NCBI GenBank assembly: GCA_035555595.1
Contig: DATMGK010000031.1
Location: forward strand, 1-64,000
Reading direction: 5' to 3'
Source: Croceibacterium_A sp035555595
Lineage (GTDB): Bacteria > Pseudomonadota > Alphaproteobacteria > Sphingomonadales > Sphingomonadaceae
DNA: 64,000 bases
The notes under the pieces are model-generated. The model saw only the letters and a list, made by a program, of their open reading frames with translations, had not been told where the DNA came from and did not search any database. Position numbers and translations under genes: made by a program. Below, piece by piece: positions 1 to 7,521 of this stretch (its first letter is position 1; the number at the start of each line of letters is the position of its first letter).

Positions 1-640
1 GGATGGGGAGGACTTGCGCGAATTGCCGTGGACCGCGCGCCGCGCCGCGCTGGAAACGTTGATGCCGCGCCTTCCCGCGGATCGTTTCGACCTGTCGCCA
101 GTAGTCGCGGCGGATCATTTCGAACATCTGGCCGAAATCCGCGCCGGGGCACGAGACGAAGCGATCGAAGGGCTGATGCTGAAGCGCCGTGACAGCGCCT
201 ATGTCGCCGGGCGGCGCACTGGCCTGTGGTACAAATGGAAACGCGATCCGCTGCTGGTCGATTGCGTGCTGATGTATGCCCAGCGCGGCAGCGGGAAGCG
301 CAGCAGCTTCTATTCCGACTATACATTTGGCTGCTGGGACGGCGATCCCGATTCCGGGGCGGAGCTGCTGCCAGTGGGCAAGGCCTATTTCGGCTTCACG
401 GACGAGGAACTGCGCCTGCTGGATCGCCATGTCCGCACGCATACCGTCAACCGGTTCGGACCGGTGCGGGAGGTTGATCGCAGTCTGGTGTTCGAAGTCG
501 CGTTCGACAGCGTCCATGCCAGCAAACGGCACAAGTCCGGGCTGGCCATGCGTTTCCCGCGCATCAGCCGCATCCGCTGGGACAAGCCGCCGCACGAGGC
601 GGACCGGATCGAAACGCTGCGCGCCCTGATCCGCGACTGA
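1..640 (+). CDS. ATP-dependent DNA ligase, C-terminal part (5' end outside window)
   Basis: The frame is open to the left edge, so only the 3' part of the gene is present. Seen: ligase motif IV (EGLMLK) about 52 codons after the TTG at 14, motif V region (YKWK), and a C-terminal OB-fold-like stretch ending in RFPRISRIRWDK, which matches motif VI of ATP-dependent ligases. The nucleotidyltransferase lysine motif lies upstream of the window. Known for the family: bacterial ATP-dependent ligases of this type seal nicks as accessory repair enzymes beside NAD-dependent LigA, and are often next to an exonuclease-like gene, which cannot be checked here. The TTG at 14 is an internal codon, not the start. 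Confidence 0.88.
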   Translation, partial: DGEDLRELPWTARRAALETLMPRLPADRFDLSPVVAADHFEHLAEIRAGARDEAIEGLMLKRRDSAYVAGRRTGLWYKWKRDPLLVDCVLMYAQRGSGKRSSFYSDYTFGCWDGDPDSGAELLPVGKAYFGFTDEELRLLDRHVRTHTVNRFGPVREVDRSLVFEVAFDSVHASKRHKSGLAMRFPRISRIRWDKPPHEADRIETLRALIRD

Positions 641-641
641 A

Positions 642-2312
642 TCAGGGCTGTTCGGCCACGGCGACCATCCCGGCTGCCATGACCAGTGCAGACGCATAGT
701 CGGGCGCGAATTCCACGCGGCCGGTACGTCGGCCCAGCCCCGCGCGGGTCAATACGAACAGCGGCTGGCGCTGCACGGCGGAAAAGATCACCCGCGTGCC
801 GCCCGCCTCCGCCTGTTCGACGAACTGTTCCAGCGCCGCCGCCCCGCTGGTATCCAGGAACGGAACCCGGCGAAGGCGCAGGATCACCACGCGGGGGCGC
901 TGGCCGACATTGCGCAGCGTATCCAGCAAATCGCCCGCCACCCCGAAGAAGAACGGCCCGGCGATGCGGAACACTTCCACGCCGGGGGGCAGAGCGGCGC
1001 GCTGATCCAGATCGTCATCCAGATCGGGCGCTGCCTCAATCTCTGCGCCGCCTTCGATCTGCACCGCCTCGCTCATCCGCATCATGAACAGCAGTGACGC
1101 CAGTGTAACGCCGACGCCGATCGCCACCGTCAGATCGACCATGATGGTCAGGACGAAAGTCAGCAGCAGCACGACCCGATCCCCGCCCGGCAAGCGCAGA
1201 AGCAGCAGGAAGCGGCGATATTCGCTCATCCCCAATGCGACCATGAACAGGATCGCGGCGAGCGCGGCCATCGGCACGAAGGCCATCAGATCGGTGGCGA
1301 ACAGGATGAAGATCAGCAGGAACGCCGCGTGAAACATGCCCGAAAGCGGGCTGCGCGCGCCCGCCTTGATATTGGTAGCGGTGCGAGCCAGCGCGCCGGT
1401 GGCGGGGAGCCCGCCGAACAGGCTGGAGGCGATGTTGGCGACGCCCTGCCCGACCAGTTCCTGATTCGGGCGGTGCCGGGTGCCAGCCATGCCATCTGCC
1501 ACCACGGCGGAAAGCAGCGCCTCTATCCCCGCCAGAAAGGCGATGATGAAGGCTGACGGCATGACGGCTTGTATCTTCGCCAGCGTGATCGACGGGATAT
1601 GCGGTACGGGCAGGCCAGCCGGGATATCGGGAAAGCGCGATCCGATCGTGTCGACCGGCAGGTGGAGCAAGGCCACTGCCAGCGAAGCGAGGACGATCGC
1701 GATCAGATAGCCGGGCAGGCGCGGCGCCACGCGCTTCAGTACGAGGATCAACAGCAGTGCCCCCGCGCCGACGCCCAGCGTGGCCGGGCTGATACGCCCC
1801 AGCGCCGCGAAATAGGCCTGCCATTGCGGCACGAATTCCGCAGGCACCTTATCGATCGGCAGGCCGAGGAAATCCTTCACCTGCGTGGAGGCGATGATGA
1901 CCGCGATACCCGCGGTGAAACCGGTGACGACCGGGTGCGGCACGAAACGGATCATTCGCCCGACCCGGGCATAACCCGCCACGATCAGGATCAGCCCCGC
2001 CATCAGCGTGGCCAGCACCAGCCCGTCGTACCCGTGCTGCGCGATGACGTTGAAGATCACGACCACGAAGGCGCCTGTCGGGCCGCCGATCTGCATGCGC
2101 GATCCGCCCAGGGCCGAAATCAGGAACCCGGCGACGACCGCAGTAACCAGCCCCTTGTCAGGCGACGCCCCGCTGGCGATGCCCAGCGCCATGGCCAGCG
2201 GCAGCGCGACAATGGCGACCGTGAGGCCCGCGAGGGCATCGGCGCGCAGATCCGCCAGACCGTAACCCTGACGCAGAACGGTGAAGAGCTTGGGCGTGAA
2301 GCTCTCCGGCAT
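642..2312 (-). CDS. SulP family inorganic anion transporter with STAS domain
   Basis: The 556-residue protein has an N-terminal sulfate-transporter domain of about 10-12 hydrophobic segments (residues about 10-420) and a C-terminal cytoplasmic STAS domain (about 441-545) with the conserved LDTSG (residues 486-490). SulP proteins move sulfate, bicarbonate or other anions across the inner membrane; the substrate cannot be told from sequence. It starts only 2 bp after the stop of the XRE regulator gene, so the two are very probably co-transcribed. Its stop is 1 bp from the end of the convergent ligase gene. Confidence 0.93.
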   Translation of the reverse strand: MPESFTPKLFTVLRQGYGLADLRADALAGLTVAIVALPLAMALGIASGASPDKGLVTAVVAGFLISALGGSRMQIGGPTGAFVVVIFNVIAQHGYDGLVLATLMAGLILIVAGYARVGRMIRFVPHPVVTGFTAGIAVIIASTQVKDFLGLPIDKVPAEFVPQWQAYFAALGRISPATLGVGAGALLLILVLKRVAPRLPGYLIAIVLASLAVALLHLPVDTIGSRFPDIPAGLPVPHIPSITLAKIQAVMPSAFIIAFLAGIEALLSAVVADGMAGTRHRPNQELVGQGVANIASSLFGGLPATGALARTATNIKAGARSPLSGMFHAAFLLIFILFATDLMAFVPMAALAAILFMVALGMSEYRRFLLLLRLPGGDRVVLLLTFVLTIMVDLTVAIGVGVTLASLLFMMRMSEAVQIEGGAEIEAAPDLDDDLDQRAALPPGVEVFRIAGPFFFGVAGDLLDTLRNVGQRPRVVILRLRRVPFLDTSGAAALEQFVEQAEAGGTRVIFSAVQRQPLFVLTRAGLGRRTGRVEFAPDYASALVMAAGMVAVAEQP

Positions 2313-2314
2313 GG

Positions 2315-2587
2315 TCAGCGCTCCAGGCTAACGACGGCGGGCGTTTCCTTCAGCCGGACGCCGCGCCCGCTACCCACACTGGCGGCACCTTCGCCGATCA
2401 GTTCGACGCCGGCTTCCTCCAGAGCATTGACCACTTTCACCAGCGTATCGACGACGCCGCGCACCTGCCCGCCGGATGCCTCCATGCGCTGAATCGTGGG
2501 GACCGATAGCCCCGCCATTTCAGCCAGCCGGCGCTGATCGATACCGAGAAGGGCACGCGCTGCCCGCATCTGCTGTGAAGTAATCAT
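2315..2587 (-). CDS. XRE-family helix-turn-helix transcriptional regulator
   Basis: A 90-residue protein with a Cro/C1-type HTH in its first half: the segment around residues 17-36 (IDQRRLAEMAGLSVPTIQRM) is the recognition unit. The rest resembles the short tail of a family of small regulators common in alphaproteobacteria that carries a GVxLIGE-like stretch. It is the first gene of a two-gene unit with the SulP transporter, so it probably controls that transporter and itself. An A/T-rich palindrome lies 26 bp upstream of the start (separate entry). The ligand is unknown. Confidence 0.85.
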   Translation of the reverse strand: MITSQQMRAARALLGIDQRRLAEMAGLSVPTIQRMEASGGQVRGVVDTLVKVVNALEEAGVELIGEGAASVGSGRGVRLKETPAVVSLER

Positions 2588-2612
2588 CGAAAGCCTGATG
2601 TTTTAAATATCA

Positions 2613-2626
2613 ATATACAGGTATAT
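2613..2626. promoter_or_regulatory. A/T-rich palindrome, candidate operator of the XRE regulator
   Basis: ATATAC-AG-GTATAT is a perfect 6-bp inverted repeat with a 2-bp spacer in a strikingly A/T-rich island (about 2600-2655) between the XRE gene and the DUF167 gene. Its place just upstream of the XRE start suits autoregulation. This is inferred from position and symmetry only. Confidence 0.4.
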
Positions 2627-2677
2627 AACCCTATATTGCTATTTCATCAATCAGTGTTGCTGCGCAGGATGCAGGAG

Positions 2678-2962
2678 TCATGCGGGCGGGAGCTGCACCA
2701 GCTTTTCGCGCGAAGTTGCGCCGCGCAACACGCGCAAGCGGGATGCGCCGACGCCGAGCGCCTTGGCCAGCATTGAAAGCACGGCCTCGTTCGCTTCGCC
2801 GTCCTGCGGCTTGGCGCGCACTTTAAGTTGCACGCTGCCGCCGTCGATCGAGATACCTTCGGTCCGGGCGCCGGGGGTTACGCGCAGCGCCAGCCGCCCC
2901 TCGCCATCGGCCAGAGCGCGGATGGCATCGGCGGGCGGCAGATCAAGCTTTGGCTTTGCCAT
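2678..2962 (-). CDS. DUF167 (YggU-like) family protein
   Basis: The 94 residues match the small DUF167/YggU fold: the central block LRVTPGARTEGI, then VKVRAKPQDGEANEAV-like sequence (here LKVRAKPQDGEANEAV) and a C-terminal SREKLVQL. The biochemical function of this family is not established. The start codon lies inside the end of the gamma carbonic anhydrase gene (20-bp overlap), so it is the last gene of the leftward hemB-led cluster. Confidence 0.88.
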   Translation of the reverse strand: MAKPKLDLPPADAIRALADGEGRLALRVTPGARTEGISIDGGSVQLKVRAKPQDGEANEAVLSMLAKALGVGASRLRVLRGATSREKLVQLPPA

Positions 2963-3518
2963 TCAGTTCCGCCAGATGCCGCTGCGCCAGTCGGCAATAC
3001 CGCTCCGTCTGGAAACGAATCTTCTCCACCTGCGCTTCGTCCTGACTGCGGAGGAACTTCGCCGGGCGGCCGACCCAGATCTCCCGCGCGGGGATCGCCT
3101 TGCCGGGGCTGAGCAGCGCGCCCGCCGCCAGCATGGCCCCTTCGCCGATGCGGCTGGCATCCATCGCCACTGCGCCCATCCCCACGAAGGCGCGATCTTC
3201 CAGCGTCGCGCCGTGGACCACGGCCATGTGCCCGATCACGCAATCGTCCCCGATGATCGTGGGGCAACCTTCGGTATCGGGACGCGGCCCTTCCACGTGA
3301 AACACGCTGCCATCCTGCACATTGGATCTCGCGCCCACCACGATGCGGTGGATGTCCCCGCGCAGCACGCAATTGTACCACACGCTCGATTCAGGCCCGA
3401 GAGTAACGTCGCCGATGATGCGCGCGCCCGGGGCGACGAAAGCGGTTTCATGAATCTGCGGCACTGCCCCTTCGAACGGAAGGATCGTCGCCCAGGGAAA
3501 GCGTTCGGCGGCTGTCAT
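2943..3518 (-). CDS. Gamma-class carbonic anhydrase-like hexapeptide protein
   Basis: A left-handed beta-helix protein of about 191 residues with hexapeptide repeats (residues about 30-150). Family metal-ligand histidines are visible in the GHMAVVHGATL region. Relatives (YrdA/CaiE/PaaY type) are trimers with a zinc or iron at subunit interfaces; many have weak or no carbonic anhydrase activity. I chose the ATG at 3518 over the GTG at 3530 because it overlaps the upstream GNAT stop by 4 bp (ATGA), the usual coupling arrangement here. A parS-like sequence lies inside the gene at 3289-3304. Confidence 0.9.
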   Translation of the reverse strand: MTAAERFPWATILPFEGAVPQIHETAFVAPGARIIGDVTLGPESSVWYNCVLRGDIHRIVVGARSNVQDGSVFHVEGPRPDTEGCPTIIGDDCVIGHMAVVHGATLEDRAFVGMGAVAMDASRIGEGAMLAAGALLSPGKAIPAREIWVGRPAKFLRSQDEAQVEKIRFQTERYCRLAQRHLAELNGKAKA

Positions 3519-4066
3519 CGGGATAACCACTCCTGACGCGTGATCGCGTAGATGATCGTCGGATTGTCTTCAGGCGAAAAATCCGGATCGTCGTAATCCA
3601 GTTCCGCACGGCGCGTCATCCCAAGGCTTTCCATCAGACGGAACGATGCCAGATTGCGCTCCGAAGTCTGGGCGTAGACCGTATCCTGCCCATAGCGGCC
3701 AAACGCCAAGTCCAGCATGGCGGCGGCCGCTTCCCGACCATAGCCCTGCCGCCAATGAGAGGCGCCGATGGTCCAGCCGACCTGAACCCGCCCGCGCAGT
3801 TCATCAGGCGCGGCCTGTGTGTCGATCGGGCCAAGGCCGCACTTGCCGATCACACCGCCATGCGGTTTCAGCCCGATCAGCACCCACGGAAATTCGCTGT
3901 CACCCGCCATGCGGTCAAAATCGGCATGGACGGCATCGGTGGTTTTCGGCCCACCCAGATGTTCCATCGTTTCCGCGGAGTTGATTTCCGCAAGCCAGGC
4001 TTCCCGGTCACCCGGCCGCTCGCCACGCAGCACAAGCCGCGCGGTTTCGATCAGGACATCAGCCAT
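3515..4066 (-). CDS. GNAT N-acetyltransferase (RimJ/RimL type)
   Basis: A 183-residue single-domain acetyltransferase. Seen: N-terminal IETARLVLRG, the acetyl-CoA loop in the stretch around WRQGYGREAAAAML, and the C-terminal SLGMTRRAELDYDDP typical of the RimJ/RimL group (Acetyltransf_3). These enzymes acetylate protein N-termini or small amines; the target is unknown. It follows a paralogous GNAT gene by 15 bp and overlaps the next gene by 4 bp, so it belongs to the hemB-led operon. Confidence 0.88.
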   Translation of the reverse strand: MADVLIETARLVLRGERPGDREAWLAEINSAETMEHLGGPKTTDAVHADFDRMAGDSEFPWVLIGLKPHGGVIGKCGLGPIDTQAAPDELRGRVQVGWTIGASHWRQGYGREAAAAMLDLAFGRYGQDTVYAQTSERNLASFRLMESLGMTRRAELDYDDPDFSPEDNPTIIYAITRQEWLSR

Positions 4067-4081
4067 CTCGCCAGAGGGCCG

Positions 4082-4648
4082 TCATTGCGACTGCCATTCT
4101 TCCCGCGTGATCGCATAGGCGATGATAGTGCCGTAATCTTCGTGAAAGTCTGCAATTTGGAAATCGAGATCAGCGCGGCGCTGCATCCCGAGACGCTTCA
4201 TCAAGCCCAGGCTGCCCGTGTTTCCCTGCACAGTGAGCGCGATCATATGCGGAGCGCCGAATTGTTCGAACCCGGCGCGCATCGCCGCCATCGCAGCTTC
4301 CCGCGCATAGCCCCTGCCCCAGGCGTCTTCACGAAACCGCCAGCCAATCTCGAAATCGCCGATTGGGCCGCCTTCCTGATTGGCGCGTTTCAACCCGCAA
4401 AAGCCGAGCAGTTCGCCGGAAAGATATCCGCCATCGGCCTTTCGCTGCACCACCCAGAACGTATGGCCGTGATCGCGCCGATAGGATTCAAGGCGGACAC
4501 GGGCTGCATCGCAGCCCCTTTCATCCATCACCCCGCCCAGCCAGCGCATCACCGCTGGAGTGTTGGTGTGCTGGAAAAACTGAGGCCAGTCCTCTTCGGC
4601 CCAGTCCCGCAGGATCAGCCGTTCCGTCTCGAGCCGGAAGTCAGGCAC
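4082..4648 (-). CDS. GNAT N-acetyltransferase (RimJ/RimL type), paralogue of the next gene
   Basis: About 188 residues with the same architecture as its downstream neighbour: LETERLILRDW near the N-terminus, acetyl-CoA loop around AWGRGYAREAAMAA, and RLGMQRRADLDFQ. The two genes look like an old tandem duplication. I favour the GTG at 4648, which sits one short segment before the conserved N-terminus and overlaps the hemB stop by 8 bp; an ATG at 4675 would add nine residues and overlap by 35 bp. Substrate unknown. Confidence 0.87.
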   Translation of the reverse strand: MPDFRLETERLILRDWAEEDWPQFFQHTNTPAVMRWLGGVMDERGCDAARVRLESYRRDHGHTFWVVQRKADGGYLSGELLGFCGLKRANQEGGPIGDFEIGWRFREDAWGRGYAREAAMAAMRAGFEQFGAPHMIALTVQGNTGSLGLMKRLGMQRRADLDFQIADFHEDYGTIIAYAITREEWQSQ

Positions 4649-5636
4649 CGAGCAGCCGAGCCGCCAGTGGCGCATGATAGGTCAGCACACCGGAACAACC
4701 GGCGCGCTTGAAGGCCATGAGGGTTTCCATCACCATGACTTCACGTTCAATCGCCCCGGCAGCGGCCGCGGCCTCTATCATCGCGTATTCGCCGCTGACC
4801 TGATAGGCGAAGACGGGCACGTCGAACCGGTCCTTCACCCGCGCCACCACGTCCAGATAGGGCAAGCCGGGCTTTACCATCACGCTGTCCGCCCCCTCCG
4901 CGATATCCATCGCGACTTCGCGCAGCGCCTCGTCCGTATTGGCCGGGTCCATCTGATAGCTTTTCTTGTCGCCTTTCAGCAGTCCGCGACTGCCCACCGC
5001 ATCGCGGAACGGGCCATAGAACGCGCTGGCATACTTGGCGGCATAGCTCATGATCTGAACGTTGAAGTGGCCCGCGCTTTCCAGCGCGTTGCGGATGGCG
5101 CCGATGCGCCCGTCCATCATGTCCGAAGGGGCAACGATGTCCGCCCCAGCGGCTGCCTGCACCAGCGCCTGCTCCACCAGCAGTTCGACCGTGCCGTCAT
5201 TGATGACGTAGCCATCAGCATCGACCAGCCCATCCTGCCCGTGGCTGGTATAGGGATCGAGCGCCACATCGGTCAGCACGCCGATGTCGGAACCGCAGGC
5301 GTCACGGATCGCCCGGATCGCGCGGCACATCAGGTTATCGGGATTCAGCGCCTCTCGCGCGTCAGGATGGCGCAGTTCGGGCGGCGTATTGGGAAACAGG
5401 GCCAGGCAGGGGATGCCCAGCGACACCGCCTCTTTCGCGCGATCGGCGATACCATCCACCGACCAGCGCGATACGCCGGGCAGGCTGCTGACCGGCTGTT
5501 CTTCCCCCGACCCTTCGCACACGAACAACGGCCAGATCAGGTCTGATGGTGTAAGCACGGTTTCGCGATGGAGAGAACGGCTCCATGCGAAGGCGCGCGG
5601 GCGGCGCAGGCGCGTGGCGGGATAGGCTGGGGTCAT
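4641..5636 (-). CDS. hemB: Porphobilinogen synthase (delta-aminolevulinic acid dehydratase)
   Basis: Condenses two 5-aminolevulinate molecules to porphobilinogen in the cytoplasm, the second common step of heme and bacteriochlorophyll synthesis. The 331-residue protein has both active-site lysines: one in SYAAKYASAF (residue 201) and the Schiff-base lysine in VMVKPGLP (residue 255). The metal-site segment reads DVALDPYTSHGQDG, with Asp/Ala in place of the cysteine triad, which marks the magnesium-type rather than zinc-type enzyme. The ATG at 5636 is preferred over one 36 bp upstream. First gene of the leftward operon; hemE and hemJ lie at 26-27 kb. Confidence 0.97.
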   Translation of the reverse strand: MTPAYPATRLRRPRAFAWSRSLHRETVLTPSDLIWPLFVCEGSGEEQPVSSLPGVSRWSVDGIADRAKEAVSLGIPCLALFPNTPPELRHPDAREALNPDNLMCRAIRAIRDACGSDIGVLTDVALDPYTSHGQDGLVDADGYVINDGTVELLVEQALVQAAAGADIVAPSDMMDGRIGAIRNALESAGHFNVQIMSYAAKYASAFYGPFRDAVGSRGLLKGDKKSYQMDPANTDEALREVAMDIAEGADSVMVKPGLPYLDVVARVKDRFDVPVFAYQVSGEYAMIEAAAAAGAIEREVMVMETLMAFKRAGCSGVLTYHAPLAARLLGA

Positions 5637-5691
5637 CAGCGGCGCTGTGCCGCAAAACACGCCTTGGGGCAATCAGCGGTCAACCCGCGCA

Positions 5692-7317
5692 TCAGCTCCT
5701 GACGCGGCGCGCTTCAAGCCGGTCGATCTCACGCTCCGGCTCCCGCGTGGCGGCCGGATCGGGTTCCAGCGTGGCAAGTGCGGAGCCGGGCTGGATCGCC
5801 TGAAGTTCCGACATCCGGGCGCGGAAGCTGGCCAGTTCGCGGCCGGAAAGCTGCGCGCGGGTGACGAAGCTGACGCTGTTGGGGTTCACCGTCGCGCCAT
5901 TGCGATAGAGTTCGTAGTGCAGGTGCGGGCCGGTCGAAAGGCCGGTTGAACCGACATAGCCGATCACCTGCCCGCGCTTCACCTGCTGGCCATTGCGCAC
6001 GGCGATGCGGCTCATATGCCCATATCCGGTGCCGAGCCCGCTGCCATGCGATAGCTTCACATAGTTGCCGTGCCCGCCGTGGCGACCGGCGAACTGCACC
6101 GTTCCGTCCGTCACGGCATGGATCGGCGTTCCATGCGGCGCGGCGAAATCGATACCGGCGTGCATCCGCGTATAGCCCAGGATCGGATGGCGGCGGCGGC
6201 CATAGCTTGACGATATGCGACCGGCGACCGGCGCGATCAGGCCCTGCCGCTGTTCGCCCACGCCCGACGCTTCGAAAAAGCGCCCGTCATTGCCCCAGCG
6301 CATCAGTTGCTTGCGCGGCTTCCCGCCCCGCAGCAGGCCGGCATAGAGCAGCTTGCCAACGGCGATTTCACCGGTTTCGGCACGCTTGTATTCCACGATC
6401 AGATCGAATTCGTCCCCGGCGGAGATCGCACGATCGATATCGACTTCATCACTCAGCGCGCGAAGATACTGCTGCACTGCCCCGCCCGGTGCGCCAGCAG
6501 CGCGAGCCGAGCGATAGATGCTGTCCCCAACCACCCCGCGAATACGCAGCGGCGTTTCATCGACCTTGATCGGCCGGGGATCGAGCACCAGCCGCCCGTC
6601 GCGCCGTTCCACCGCGAGCTGAAGATCAAAGCGGGCGCGGAACGACAGCGCATCGACCGGGCGCGGCGCACCGGGCGCAGGGCGGCGGCCCAGCGTTATG
6701 TCCACGCGCGTGCCCGATTCGATACCGGACAGCGGCATTTCGGCGGCGATCATCGATGCGATCAGATCGGCTTCCGCCCCACCAGCCCCGGCGCGTGTCA
6801 GCATACGGGCGAAACCATCGCCCTGCGCCAGCGTCGCTTCCAGATCGATCCGGGGACGTTCCGGCACGTTCTTCAGCGGGATCACACGCGAAGTGGCGAT
6901 CATCTGCCTGCCGTTTTCTGCATCCATGGCCAGCGGCATGATCATGTGGCTGCGAAATTCGTCACGCACCGGATCGTCGATCGCCATGACGGGCGCGGCT
7001 TCCAGCGGGGCGAATTCAGGCCACCCGGCGAAAGCGAGCGCCGAAAGCGCCACCAGCGTCCCCGCGCCGCGCAGCCAGCGGCCAGAACCTATATCCTGCG
7101 CAAGATCAGGCACCCAGTCGTGCGCGGATAGCCGCAACAGGGTGCGCTGACGCCATTCATCATAGCGTTCATGCCAACCGTTGACGCGCTTGATACGAAT
7201 GGGGGCGGTAACGGTGGAAGCAGCCGAGATGCGCCTTACACGCGAAGCAGCCGACAGCTCAGCAGCGGGGAAACCCCCGGCGTGAGCCTTGCCCGCCTCG
7301 CTACCGTCCTTGAACAA
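5692..7317 (-). CDS. M23 family metallopeptidase (LytM-type murein endopeptidase)
   Basis: About 541 residues: a short cytoplasmic N-terminus, one membrane segment (about residues 80-100), a long periplasmic region, then the M23 domain with zinc motifs HAGIDFA and HLHYE. Peptidases of this family cut peptidoglycan cross-bridges, and similar proteins act in growth or division. The start is a TTG at 7317: a near-perfect Shine-Dalgarno (GAGGAGG) lies 5 bp upstream, while the ATG at 7386 has none. The gene is divergent from the helicase gene. Catalytic competence looks intact. Confidence 0.92.
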   Translation of the reverse strand: MFKDGSEAGKAHAGGFPAAELSAASRVRRISAASTVTAPIRIKRVNGWHERYDEWRQRTLLRLSAHDWVPDLAQDIGSGRWLRGAGTLVALSALAFAGWPEFAPLEAAPVMAIDDPVRDEFRSHMIMPLAMDAENGRQMIATSRVIPLKNVPERPRIDLEATLAQGDGFARMLTRAGAGGAEADLIASMIAAEMPLSGIESGTRVDITLGRRPAPGAPRPVDALSFRARFDLQLAVERRDGRLVLDPRPIKVDETPLRIRGVVGDSIYRSARAAGAPGGAVQQYLRALSDEVDIDRAISAGDEFDLIVEYKRAETGEIAVGKLLYAGLLRGGKPRKQLMRWGNDGRFFEASGVGEQRQGLIAPVAGRISSSYGRRRHPILGYTRMHAGIDFAAPHGTPIHAVTDGTVQFAGRHGGHGNYVKLSHGSGLGTGYGHMSRIAVRNGQQVKRGQVIGYVGSTGLSTGPHLHYELYRNGATVNPNSVSFVTRAQLSGRELASFRARMSELQAIQPGSALATLEPDPAATREPEREIDRLEARRVRS

Positions 7318-7521
7318 ACGCGCCCTCCTCGGAGGCTTCGCAACCCGCCACTCAGGGCGAGGGTCGCGTGGCCCGGTCCCGGCCAACTCTCTGACAAAGC
7401 CCTCTGCCCGGATAAAGTAAATTTCGCCTGAATCGCGCCCAGCCGAGTCCGCCCTGCGCCAAACTGTTTACCAAACCGGGAACCGCTCTTCTCCTTGCGC
7501 CACGGACCACACGCGGCCACA

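Noticed and set aside
1569..2492. Plus-strand open frame of 307 codons opposite the SulP and XRE genes
   Set aside because: Rich in Asp/Arg/Gln without domains, and the minus-strand products are clear.
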